NCBI GenBank assembly: GCA_035041965.1
Contig: JAPYMA010001190.1
Coordinates: forward strand, 16,260-80,259
Length of the DNA: 64,000 bases
Source of the DNA: Anisakis pegreffii
Taxonomy: Eukaryota; Nematoda; Chromadorea; Rhabditida; Anisakidae
Reading direction: 5' to 3'
Shown here: positions 1 to 11,122 of the stretch, piece by piece
Position numbering within the stretch: position 1 is the stretch's first letter
Layout: every line of letters begins with the position of its first letter
Position numbers and translations under genes: made by a program
The notes under the pieces: generated by a model
What the model saw: only the letters and a program-made list of their open reading frames with translations
What the model was told of the DNA's origin: nothing
Database searches by the model: none

Positions 1-53
1 ACAACCATAAAAATATAACAATAATAACGCGTACAAACAAACCGCATGAAACA

Positions 54-428
54 CGGTGACGATCGAAGTTGTCGAATCGATTCGACAACATATCACCACT
101 CAAGCCAATAACCTTATTATATTAATCACGGTGACGATCGATGTTGTCGAATCGATTCGACAACATATCACCAATCAAGCCAATAACTTTATTATATTAA
201 TCACGGTGACGATCGATGTTGTCGAATCGATTCGACAACATATCACCAATCAAGCCAATAACTTTATTATATTAATCACGGTGACGATCGAAGTTGTCGA
301 ATCGATTCGACAACATATCACCAACCAAGCCAATAACTTTGTTATATTAATCACGGTGACGATCAAACCTGTCGAATCGATTCGACAACATATCACCAAT
401 TCATCCAACAACTTTATTATGCTAACAA
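54..428. repeat. 75-bp satellite array, about 5 copies, with a 22-bp perfect palindrome
   Basis: Five units begin at 54, 129, 204, 279 and 354, giving an exact 75-bp period. Each unit carries CGGTGACGATCGA followed by a perfect 22-bp palindrome that reads GTTGTCGAATC/GATTCGACAAC, then an AT-rich spacer. The period is a multiple of three, so the array is open in translation without being a gene. The last unit is degenerate and abuts the PIGG stop codon at 422-424. The same palindrome recurs at 7.5-8.7 kb. Confidence 0.95.
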
Positions 429-3400
429 TAACCCTCAAACAATAAAAATAAACAAAAATACCAATAATAATCAAAATACCAATCAAAACAACAACCAAAA
501 CTAACCGTATAAAAGAAACTCGCAGCCAGCGCCAAGCACACCACGATCGAGTTCATCCCGCACCCTCGTGCCACCCACCCGATCGCAAATATCACCGATA
601 CAACCGGTAATAATGACACTCGTATAATAAGTGCAAGTAACTGCATTACCGCCATCGATAAACTGCCACATAACAATACCTGCGCCATACACAGTGCATA
701 TATTGCATAGCAAACCAACTGCTCATACGAACTGCTGCTGAAAATTTTCACTGTTTAAACTCTAATAACTTAATCTAGCGGTTGAAAGCTCGAAAATTAT
801 TCGAACGAACGGATTCTCTTCGTAAAATGGGTAAATAATACCAAAAATATTCTTCTAAAAACATTCAATCGGTCATAAATATACCACAAAATAGGTAAAT
901 AATACCAAAAATATTCTTCTAAAAACATTCAATCGGTCATAAATATACCACAAAATAGGTAAATAATACCAAAAATATTCTTCTAAAAACATTCAATCGG
1001 TCATAAATATACCACAAAATAGGTAAATAATACCAAAAATATTCTTCTAAAAACATTCAATCGGTCATAAATATACCACAAAATAGGTAAATAATACCAA
1101 AAATATTCTTCTAAAAACATTCAATCGGTCATAAATATACCACAAAATAGGTAAATAATACCAAAAATATTCTTCTAAAAACATTCAATCGGTCATAAAT
1201 ATACCACAAAATAGGTAAATAATACCAAAAATATTCTTCTAAAAACATTCAATCGGTCATAAATATACCACAAAATAGGTAAATAATACCAAAAATATTC
1301 TTCTAAAAACATTCAATCGGTCATAAATATACCACAAAATAGGTAAATAATACCAAAAATATTCTTCTAAAAACATTCAATCGGTCATAAATATACCACA
1401 AAATAGGTAAATAATACCAAAAATATTCTTCTAAAAACATTCAATCGGTCATAAATATACCACAAAATAGGTAAATAATACCAAAAATATTCTTCTAAAA
1501 ACATTCAATCGGTCATAAATATACCACAAAATAGGTAAATAATACCAGAAATATTCCTATAGAAACATTCAATTGGTCATAAATATACCTTAAAAAATAA
1601 TACCATACCAAGCACAATTTCAAAGCAACTCCATCCAAACCAGACACATCACACCATTCGCCTCAAAGTACTTTCCCTCACACTAAGTATAAAATAAACC
1701 AATCCAATAAACAAAACACGCACTCACCACATCCCAGCACCACCCTCTGCACCGCATCCACTCAATCCTCTCGCGAAATTAAGCCACAACACCAGGGCGA
1801 ATGACACACCCAATATGCCAACCGATACTGGCAATTTCCTACGATCACCTCGCCCAATACCAATAATCTCTTCCCGTCTTCTCAAATCCACTCTTCCTTT
1901 CCCGGCATTCCCCTTCGATCCGTACGCAACAAACGAAATTATCATCAAATACGCGAGTAAATTCGCGCAGAAATTCAGCCGAGTGGAATTTTTTCTGAAA
2001 ATTTTTAAAATTTTTAACAAACTAAAATTGCAATCACTCAAAAACAACAACAAATCAAGCCAAAAACCCACAAGATCTGCGTTACATCCGGCCAAAACGT
2101 CGACCCCAAACTCGTCACATACGAATAAATCATCCATTTCAAATCTGAATTTTAAAAAATATCACCAAATAAAAAATACTTTTAAAACTTTCAATTCAAA
2201 TGCCAAAATCATTTTCCAAAATACTTTTTAAAAACTCAAAAATTTCCGCGATTTTTTTCCAAATACTTCCGAAAGCTAGAGAAAATTTTATGTCAATCCC
2301 CCCCAAAAAAAAAATCAGGCCAACCAACCTCCATCCGCACCCCCTCCGCTCTCTCCAACAACCACCTCCTTCTCGTACCCTCCGTGAACGTTCGTCCCAA
2401 TCGATGCAATATCAACAACCCAATCACCATTATTAATCTCCTTCTTCTAATCCACACCCTCTTCGATGCATTATAAACCAAAAATCCACCGTTTAATTCC
2501 TTCGAATCTTTCAAACAATCCACCAAAATAAACCGCAATTCATTCGCAGCCATCACAAATAAAGACGTTGTCAGCAAAAAGTATCTAAAAAATCAAAATT
2601 TCTCACAAATTTCTCAAAAAAATCCCAACTTTTCATAACCTTTCCACATTCCGCATTCCAAAATTCCCATCCAAATCTTTCAAATTATCCATTACCCTCT
2701 CCAAAACACTCCCGACACAATACAGACCAAATAAATAATGAAAATAACGACTCACAATTCAATCCAAACCAACCCACAATATCTAAAATACCCAATTTCT
2801 GATCGCTAATCAAATCAAATCAAATGATACCAACAATAAAATAAACAAATCACAACAATAAAACTCACTGCACGTCGTGTTCCTCTTCAATCAAACTCGA
2901 TCCAAAAAATATCCCAAATTCAACAACCAACAACAAACAAATAAATTTCTTCAATACACTCCAATTATTGATATTATTAATTGAATTTACAATTTGCCAA
3001 TGCTTCACCACAATTAGTATCGTTAGAATTGTTACCTTAACGATCATAAACATTATTATCATTATATTCACCTGTAACTTATCAGTACATTACCCGTACA
3101 GTACCAGTAATTACCCGTAGAGTACCAGTAAGTACCCGTACAGTACCAGTAAGTACCCGTACGAGTACCAGTAATTACCCGTAGAGTACCAGTAAGTACC
3201 CGTAGAGTACCAGTAAGTACTCGTACAGTACCAGTAAGTACCCATACATTACCCATACAGTACCATTACCCGTAGAGTACCAGTAAGTACCCGTAACTAC
3301 CCGTAGAGTACCAGTAAGTACCCGTATGAAATAACAAAAATAAAACGTACCAAAACCGATCCCAAAACACCACCCAAAATCAGCGGCATATTAAACGAGG

Positions 3401-6001
3401 TCTGACTCTTCAGCAGTTCACTTTGCGCACTTTCCATTATCATTTGGCACTTTTCAAAAAATTCCCCATATTCCATCCCACCATACTTCCCATTCCCACC
3501 ATCCAAACAAAATCCCTCACGTACCATCTGCACACCACGTTCCACACACCACATTAAATCATCTAAAACACAAAAAATTCTCACCACCGCAACTAAATTT
3601 CATTAATGATGGTTAAAAAAACCTGAAACACAGTGAAAAATCACTTTAAACACCAAGCAAATAATCACCCGAACCAAAAATAAACCAGAAAACCGCTTTA
3701 CCAAAACCAAAACCCCAAAAAACCAGTAAAATAACCTCACTAACCGCTATATTCCGACGGGAATGCACTCAAATGGAAAGCATCCTGAACAATCGCCATA
3801 ATCACCTCCGTTCTGATATCGTTATCACCATTTTTATCACCCCTATCATCAACTGATAAGCGTCCCGAACCCCGCCTCCCTCCAGCCACTCTCGGCACCA
3901 AATTCATTCCCAAACTACCCGTCGGCGTTCCCAAATCGAACATATATGCCAACGTTGTACATATATCCACTTGTTCCACTTCTCTAACTGAAATTTAAAA
4001 TTCCCAAAAATTTTAAAAAATTCCCAAATAATCAAATTCTAACTTGATGTAACCGCTTTCTGCGATATTCCACTTGAAATGCCGGCTTCTTTGAAGGTTC
4101 CATCCCCTCCAATCAGCACCATCGGCACGAAAGTCTCTCTCCGAGTCGATCCCCCATGGCTGCCAGCCTCTGTCATTCCATGATCTCCAGTCACCACCAT
4201 CCATAACCTTCCGCTTACACCCTCAAATCTAGTAAACTTTCAGCATTCGCAAGACACACACCTTCATAATCCCTATTATATTCCAGGTACACGAAACAAT
4301 ACCGAGCCTAAGACCGTGTACACAATAACGTTATTATTTCGTTGCAAAAGACCAACATTATTAAAAATTTAAGTCAGATACAGCCACCCAACATCCAATT
4401 TTTGAATTCTTTAACGGCTTTTTTTCATTAACCTCTTAACTGACACCCTTAATATTAACAAAATTCCATTGTGATCATAATAAAATAACAATAATAACAA
4501 TAACAACAATAATAACAATAAAAATCACCACAAAACCTGTGATAACGTCGAATAAATCCTCTCAATCACCGCATCCATCTCCACCAACTTCACTTCCAGC
4601 ATTCCATCCTCACCGCCCAGTGAATGCCCTGAAATTATTTCTAAACTTTCAACAAACTAAATCACAATATAATTCTCACAAACAAACAAAAAAAAAACCA
4701 CCTACCAATATGATCCAATCCCAGGTAATGCAATATCATTACGTCCCACTCCTCCAAATTCTCCTTATTTAATTTCCTCGCCATACAACGTGTCACGTTA
4801 TCATCTACCTTAACTACTCGAATAATAATAATAATAATAATAATAACAATAATAATAAAAATAATAAACTACATACACAATGCAAACCTCAGTGTAATCA
4901 TTAACGTAAAACGACACCGTCCCTTCCGAATCATTTAAAAACCGACTCGGATACAGTCGTAACCACGTGTCATCGCCACAAAACAAAATCCTTAACATCA
5001 ATAAATATATTCCATTAATCTATTACTATTTATTACTATTACTATCTATAAATAAACAAACATAAAAACAAACAAACAAATAAAAATACACCCACTTCAA
5101 ATCCCTCTCCCTCATTCGGTCAATAATATTATCGTCCGAAACTTCGCTCGATGCAAAATTCAGAATCACATCGCTAAATGACGGCACCGAACCAGTCGTG
5201 AACGCCTACAACTCATAATAATAAACAAATAATAATAATAAATAATAAAAACAATAACGATCATATTAAAAACAATAACAATAACAATAAAAACAATAAA
5301 TAGAAACCAAAAATCTCACCTTAATTCTCGGCATCGTCACGGTCGGTGTCTGCACATGCGCATTGAACGCGAACGCTTTGCCTTCCGCTTGCAACTGGCA
5401 CAAAAACGGCATTCTACACTCGGTATCCTTATCACCACTGATAACACCCTTATCACTCTTATCACCCTCCTTATCACTAAAGTAAAATCCCGCTCTCCAC
5501 GCATCAATCACCATTATCACCAGTTTATCCGTGTTTTTCCGCATCACCCCTCCAAAAATCCCAAATTCCGATCGACGTTTCATCAATTCATCGAAACATT
5601 TCTCATCTGAAACATAAATCAGACTCATTGTTTAACTTCCCATATTGAGCTGCAAGCTTCAAACATTCCCGAAGTTACCCGGGTAATTGTGCCATACCGC
5701 TAAACCGAAAAAACTACCCAAATTTATCTGCTAAAATACCACAAACACCATTCAATTTCACAGAATTCTAAGCAAAGCGAACACAAAAATAACCTCTAAT
5801 CAACTCTCTAAGCACATCTGAATTTCTGGCCGTCGTTCCGGGTGACTGTGAAGTTTCCTGACTTCTTGACTTCGATTTCGCTGGGAAGAATCCACCGGCA
5901 AACACCAAAACAGCAATTAAATGCAGTAGACACAACACACTCAAATGAAACCTTCCTCGAGATATCGAATAGATTTCATTCATTTCAAGCGGATTTATCA
6001 T
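422..6001 (-). CDS. PIGG: GPI ethanolamine phosphate transferase 2 (PIG-G/GPI7-like), multi-exon
   Basis: PIG-G adds ethanolamine phosphate to the second mannose of GPI anchors in the ER membrane. Exon 1 (6001 down to about 5780) gives a signal-anchor ending LVFAGGFFPAKS. Exon 2 (5608 to about 5310) holds VIDAWRAGF and HVQTPTVTMPRIK, the catalytic-Thr region of the family. Next come ILFCGDDTWLRLYPSRF with YVNDYTEV (about 4990-4880), VDDNVTRC...ILHYLGLDHIG (about 4800-4700), KLVEMDAVIERIYSTLSQ (about 4640-4540), VVTGDHGMTEAGSHGG (about 4210-4050, metal-binding Asp/His) and QVDICTTLAYMFDLG (about 3979-3760). Hydrophobic exons follow at about 3560-3330, 3000-2865 (SSLIEEEHD), 2577-2300, 2001-1724 and 740-422. 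Upstream exons match PIG-G better than PIG-N or PIG-O from recalled family sequences. The exact ends of the membrane exons are uncertain. Introns hold two minisatellites. The start could be Met1 or Met7. Confidence 0.9.
829..1592. repeat. 64-bp minisatellite, 12 copies, in a PIGG intron
   Basis: Units begin at 829, 893, 957 and every 64 bp on to 1533. Each reads aggtaaataataccaaaaat and so on. The internal copies look identical; only the first few bases and the last unit (from 1533) have drifted. It lies in the intron before the last PIGG coding exon. Near-perfect identity suggests recent expansion or homogenisation. Confidence 0.95.
3080..3330. repeat. 21-bp minisatellite (AGTACCAGTAAGTACCCGTAG type) in a PIGG intron
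   Basis: About a dozen imperfect units of roughly 21 bp alternate AGTACCAGTA with AGTACCCGTA or ATTACCCGTA. The period is seven codons, so the minus strand reads as a repeated RVLTGTL-like peptide. This is a by-product of the repeat and is not supported as protein. Confidence 0.85.
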
Positions 6002-7389
6002 CCATCCAAATCATCACAAATCGCGGCGATATATCCAAACTACAAATAACACGACATATCAAATATAAATATCAAAACCTAAACATTCATCCGGATTACC
6101 TCAAAGCCTAGTTAATTTAACGAATTCCTAAGGTTAATCAAATTCACGCATAAGATTTTTTTTAATTAGAAAAAAATCGCGATAATACAAAATAATCTAT
6201 CGATTCCACCTCAACACCATACCACACACCACCGAACCAAGTTATTACTCGACATTAAACACAAAAAACATGACATTGAACTTATTCAATAATAATTATT
6301 CTCTAATTAATTACTCGTAGAATATTTCTTCACATCGTCACCATTTATTTATTCTTCCCAACTCAATAACCACTGAATATTCACCAATTTCGACTACTCA
6401 CCAATTAAAGATGAGGCAGGAATGCCAAAACTAAATTTGACATTTCAAAATTCAAATCTTTCCTCAGTTCAGAGGAGGAGACATACTAAATGAGGAGTTG
6501 AGCAGGGCATCCTACAACGCACTAACAACAAATAAAAGCAATCGCAAAACATACAACCGCACGGTACCACGACTAAGCCGATAATGAAGTGACAGCCGTA
6601 CCATTAACAAATATATACAACACTGGAGGGAACGAACGATTTGAAATTTTAAAAAAAACTTTAAATAAAAAAAACGCCGATTGATCGTCCATTTACATCA
6701 ACAACAACACCGAAAAAAAAATTGCAACAAAAAAAAATTTACACGGCGCGCATTCCAAAACCATTTTTCGACGTCTAAACCTCGAATTTTTGCTCAAAAA
6801 CGACCCTAAACTATTCATTAAACCCTCTTCTACCTAATTAAGCAAAAAAACCCGCAGAAAAACCGCAAAAAACCCGCCGTACAGCCATTTTAAACCGTTA
6901 ATCAGCACTAGCAATGCAACACTAACACACCACTAATGTAGAGCAACCGTTGGCATACAGCCAGTTGGCATATAGCCAACCGATTACCGTATTGCAGACA
7001 ATCGTTTCGAGACCGAAATTAATTTGAAAATTTGAAAAAATTTGAAGCTGTTATTTTCAGGATCGAGTCCCGACACGATTGTCTGAACCGTAATCACATC
7101 CACGTCACCCACGCCGAGTGGGCCGCATCGTTGCCAACTGTGCGAGCGGACATTCGCCCCGCCTCCCAATAATCAAATCGCGTTGTTTTCTGCATTTATT
7201 CGTATTCCTCGTGTATTTTTCTTTTTTTTCAAATTTCTTTTCGCCATTCCAAAGAAAAAAAGAGTCATATGAATGAGTATGTTCAATATAAAGACAGAGT
7301 AAGTAAACTGCAGCGTTTTACTTATTCCATCTCCACACAAAACATACCCACTCACAATCAATCAATCCGAACACCATTCAAAATCAAAT
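5971..7389. repeat. Direct repeat copy 1: 5' end and upstream flank of PIGG
   Basis: About 1.42 kb that recurs at 8753-10357 in the same orientation. It begins inside PIGG exon 1 (the first ten or so codons) and continues through the presumed 5' UTR and promoter. Shared marker stretches include ACACGGCGCGCATTCC (6741), GAGCAACCGTTGGCATACAG (6941) and GTCATATGAATGAG (7264). No other gene is visible between PIGG's start and 7.4 kb. No transposase ORF or clear terminal inverted repeats were seen. Confidence 0.9.
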
Positions 7390-7499
7390 ATAACATTTAT
7401 TATATGACTAGTTTAATAATAACAATAATTATTACAAGAATAATGGCAATAATAATAACAGTAATCACAATGAAAATAGCAATAGTAAACATCAACAAT

Positions 7500-7860
7500 A
7501 ACGATAACAACTTCTTGTAAAAAAATACAGTGATCGAAGTTGTCGAATCGATTCGACAACTTATCATCAATCAAACCGACAATTATATAATAACAATAAC
7601 GATATCTATCGTAGTGGCAAGAGCAGTAATAATAACAATAACACCTATAAGTCAAAGACATGAAATATGGCGGCGATCGAAGTCGTCGAATCGATTCGAC
7701 AACTTGTTATCAATTAAACCGACAATTATATAATAACAATAACGATATCTATCGTAGTGGCAAGAGCAATAATAATAACAATAACACCTATAAATCAAAC
7801 ACATGAAATATGGCGGCGATCGAAGTTGTCGAATCGATTCGACGACATATCGTTAATAAC
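7500..7860. repeat. About 143-bp tandem units carrying the 22-bp palindrome
   Basis: The GTCGAATCGATTCGAC core occurs at 7542, 7684 and 7828, spaced 142-144 bp. The units between share a GACAATTATATAATAACAA stretch, CGATATCTATCGTAGTGGCA and (AAT)n. Single-base changes in the palindrome arms of later units (for example GTCGTCGAA) show drift. This is related to the 75-bp array at 54-428 but has a different spacer. Confidence 0.9.
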
Positions 7861-8440
7861 TTCAAACGAATACTTCTCACCACTCCCTCCCACCCCTTCT
7901 CCTACCCTTCAAAACCTCCTAATTCTAAGTACTCTTCAACCCTGCCGTATCCCCCATCCAAGTTCCCCATACAAAAATCGAGATCATCACCAGATGCGCG
8001 CATTCATACAAAAACTTCGGTGCAAAAACCGACCAAACAAATAAATGATATCTCTGAATTAAAAGCGACAACAAATACGCTGAAACACGCAAAAATACCA
8101 CCAAACAAACGCTAATACAAAGCCCTGGATCAGCTTCTCGACTAGCTGATAGCTGAACTGATCACGGCTGATTGCTGCTATCCGTTTACCATGATATCCT
8201 TCCGAGATCGACGAAAATCTCCCGTGATAAGTCTACAGCATCCGTTTTTCGCGATCTACAGCATCTATCAATACGGGTTGATACGATTCAACACATTTGG
8301 AACCGACCGATACGTCGATTGTCGATAGACTGCTCGAAGTACCCTAAAATACATCTATCATAATACTTAATAACAACAACAAATAATAAATAATAAAACA
8401 ACACTAATAACACCTACAAACAAACCGCATGAAACACGAT
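7861..8440. other. Intergenic, no gene seen
   Basis: Between the 143-bp units and the hairpin cluster. Short open stretches on the plus strand lack splice-site support and recognisable motifs. CGATCTACAGCATC-like and CTGATAGCTGAACTGATCA-like short repeats occur near 8130-8280. Confidence 0.6.
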
Positions 8441-8488
8441 GACGATCGAAGTTGTCGAATCGATTCGACAACATATCACCAATCAATC

Positions 8489-8562
8489 TTCGATCGTCAC
8501 CGTGTTCCTTATAATAAAGTTGTTAAAAAAACTTTACTATAAGAAACACGATGACGATCGAA
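8489..8562. repeat. Hairpin element 1 (long inverted repeat, short loop)
   Basis: The left arm starts TTCGATCGTCACCGTGTTCC and ends TAATAAAGTT. The right arm is its near-complement, AACTTTACTATAAGAAACAC then GATGACGATCGAA. Arms are about 33 bp with a loop of about 8 nt. It is flanked by the 22-bp palindrome repeat. A MITE-like or satellite-derived foldback is one reading. Confidence 0.85.
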
Positions 8563-8632
8563 GTTGTCGAATCGATTCGACAACATATCACCAATCAATC
8601 TAATCGATTCGACAACATATCACCAATCAATC

Positions 8633-8707
8633 TTCGATCGTCACCGTGTTCCTTATAATAAAGTTGTTAAAAAAAACTTTACTATAAGAAACACGATGAC
8701 GACCGAA
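8633..8707. repeat. Hairpin element 2, near-identical to element 1
   Basis: Same foldback as at 8489-8562 with one extra A in the loop and one change (GACGACCGAA) in the right arm. It is separated from element 1 by another copy of the 22-bp palindrome and its CATATCACCAATCAATC spacer. Confidence 0.85.
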
Positions 8708-8752
8708 GTTGTCGAATCGATTCGACAACATATCATCAATCAATCCAACAAC

Positions 8753-10357
8753 AGATTTCATTCATTTCAAGCGAATTTATCATCCATCGCAAATAGCGGC
8801 GATATATCCAAACTAGAGATAACACGACGTATCAAATATAAATATCAAAACCTAAACATTCATCCGTAAAACCTCAAAGCCTAGTTAATTTAACCAATTC
8901 CTAAGGTTAATCAAATTCACGCATAAGATTTTTTTAAATTAGAAAAAAATCGCGATAATACAAAATAATCTATCGATTCCACCACAACGCCATACCACAC
9001 ACCACCGAACCAAGTTATTACTCGACATTAAACACAAAAAACATAACATTAAACTTATTCAATAATAATTATTCTCTAATTAATTACTCGTAGAATATTT
9101 CTTCACATCGTCACCATTTATTTATTCTTCCCAACTCAATAACCACTGAATATTCACCAATTTCGACTACTCACCAATTAAAGATGAGGCAGGAATGCCA
9201 AAACTAAATTTGACATTTCAAAATTCAAATCTTTCCTCAGTTCAGAGGAGGAGACATACTAAATGAGGAGTTGAGCAGGGCATCCTACAACGCACTAACA
9301 ACAAATAAAAGCAATCGCAAAACATACAACCGCACGGTACCACGACTAAGCCGATAATGAAGTGACAGCCGTACCATTAACAAATATATACAACATCGGA
9401 GGGAACGAACGATTTGAAATTTAAAAAAAAACTTCGGATAAAAAAAACGCAGATTGATCCTCCATTTACATCAACAACACCGAAAAAAAAATTGCAACAA
9501 AAAAAAATTTACACGGCGCGCATTCCAAAACCATTTTTCGACGTCTAAACCTCGAATTTTTGCTCAAAAACGACCCTACACTATTCACTAAACCCCTTTC
9601 TACCTAATTAAGCAAAAAAACCCGCAGAAAAACCACAAAAAACCCGTCGCACAGCCATTTTAAACCGTTAATCAGCACTAATAATGCAACACGAACACAC
9701 CACTAGTGTAGACGGCGCGCATTCCAAAACCATTTTTCGACGTCTAAACCTCGAATTTTTGCTCAAAAACGACTCTAAACTATTCATTAAACCCTCTTCC
9801 ATCTAATTAAGCAAAAAAACCCGCAGAAAAACCGCAAAAAACCCGTCGCACAGCCACTTTAAACCGTTAATCAGCACTAATAATGCAACACGAACACAAC
9901 ACTAGTGAAGAGCAACCGTTGGCATACAGCCAGCTGGCATATAGCCAACCGATCACCGTAATGCAAACAATCGTTTCGAGACCGAAATTAATTTGAAAAT
10001 TTGAAAAATTTGAAGCTGTTATTTTCAGTATCGGGTCCTGACACGATTGTCTGAACCGTAGTCACAGCCACGTCACCCACGCCGAGTGGGCCGCATCGTT
10101 GCCAACTGTGCGAGCGGACATTCGCCCCGCCTCCCAATAATCAAATCGCGTTATTTTCTGCATTTATCCGTATTCCTCGTGTATTTTTCTTTTTTTTCAA
10201 ATTTTTTTCGCCATTCCAAAGAAAAAAAGAGTCATATGAATGAGTATGTTCAATATAAAGACAGAGTAAGTAAACTGCAGCGTTTTACTTATTCCATCTC
10301 CACACAAAACATACCCACTCACAATCAATCAATCCGAACACCATTCAAAATCCAATA
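8753..10357. repeat. Direct repeat copy 2 of the PIGG 5' region, with nested 199-bp duplication
   Basis: About 1.6 kb matching 5971-7389. Offsets are 2782 bp at the start, 2770 bp at ACACGGCGCG (9511), and about 2969 bp after a nested tandem duplication in which the GGCGCGCATTCC block appears at 9515 and again at 9714. It includes the segment matching the first codons of PIGG exon 1 with changes (near 8760-8790) but no later PIGG exon. It is therefore a promoter or 5' UTR copy without a gene body. Confidence 0.88.
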
Positions 10358-11122
10358 AACATTTTTTATTTCTGAACAACATCAAAATACAGATTGTAAA
10401 TGTGAATGCCATAATACAATCCTATTCATCTTACCCAGCCCACATCTCCCTTTCCCATAAGGAATGTACCCTCGCGTTCAATCTCATTCCAGCGATCCCT
10501 CTCTAAACTGCATAACCCCAACGACCCACTCTGCCCCAGTTTTACAATCACATCAATCAGTACAATCCTCAAGCCAATCACAAATAAATAAACGATCACA
10601 AATAATTATATTATACAATGTATGAGGATTACTTCGTAACTAATTCAATAATAATAGTAATCATTTACGAGTTGCTATAATACAAATCAAAACGATGCAA
10701 TCAAAACATCTCACAAAATATACACCACCACAATTATAGTAATCATAATAACAACAATAAATAACAATCTAAAAACCAAATAACAGTCAGACTATCGGAA
10801 CAACGATCAGTACAAAATCAAGTGTAAATAATATTAATAAATTCACTAGATCACAACATTCTGGAATATATTTCAACGGGTTTCATTCAGTAACAATTCA
10901 CCAATTACGCAAAATCAAAAACAAATCACGAAAAACAAAAAATACAATCAAAGATATCAAGAAGATGAAAAAAACCGAAAGAAAGCTGCATCTTATTCCG
11001 ATTATTAAAGCAGATGAGATACGACAACAGAAAATAACTGATCTCATTTTATATTAATGCTCATTAACTGACGACGTCGCTAATTAATAAGACGTCAAAA
11101 CATTACGAATGAAATCATTTAA
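10358..11122. other. Intergenic, 3' flank of the DDHD gene
   Basis: AT-rich, with no ORF with splice support. On the minus strand it would carry the DDHD 3' UTR. A TTTATT (AATAAA on minus) lies near 10365. No RNA gene was recognised. Confidence 0.6.

Noticed and set aside
56..445. 129-codon repeat protein on plus in the first 450 bases
   Set aside because: The 75-bp satellite is a multiple of three and keeps any frame open. Both strands are open in the same way.
829..1592. CRISPR-like array from the regular 64-bp spacing
   Set aside because: There are no unique spacers, the full unit is identical, and the context is a eukaryotic intron.
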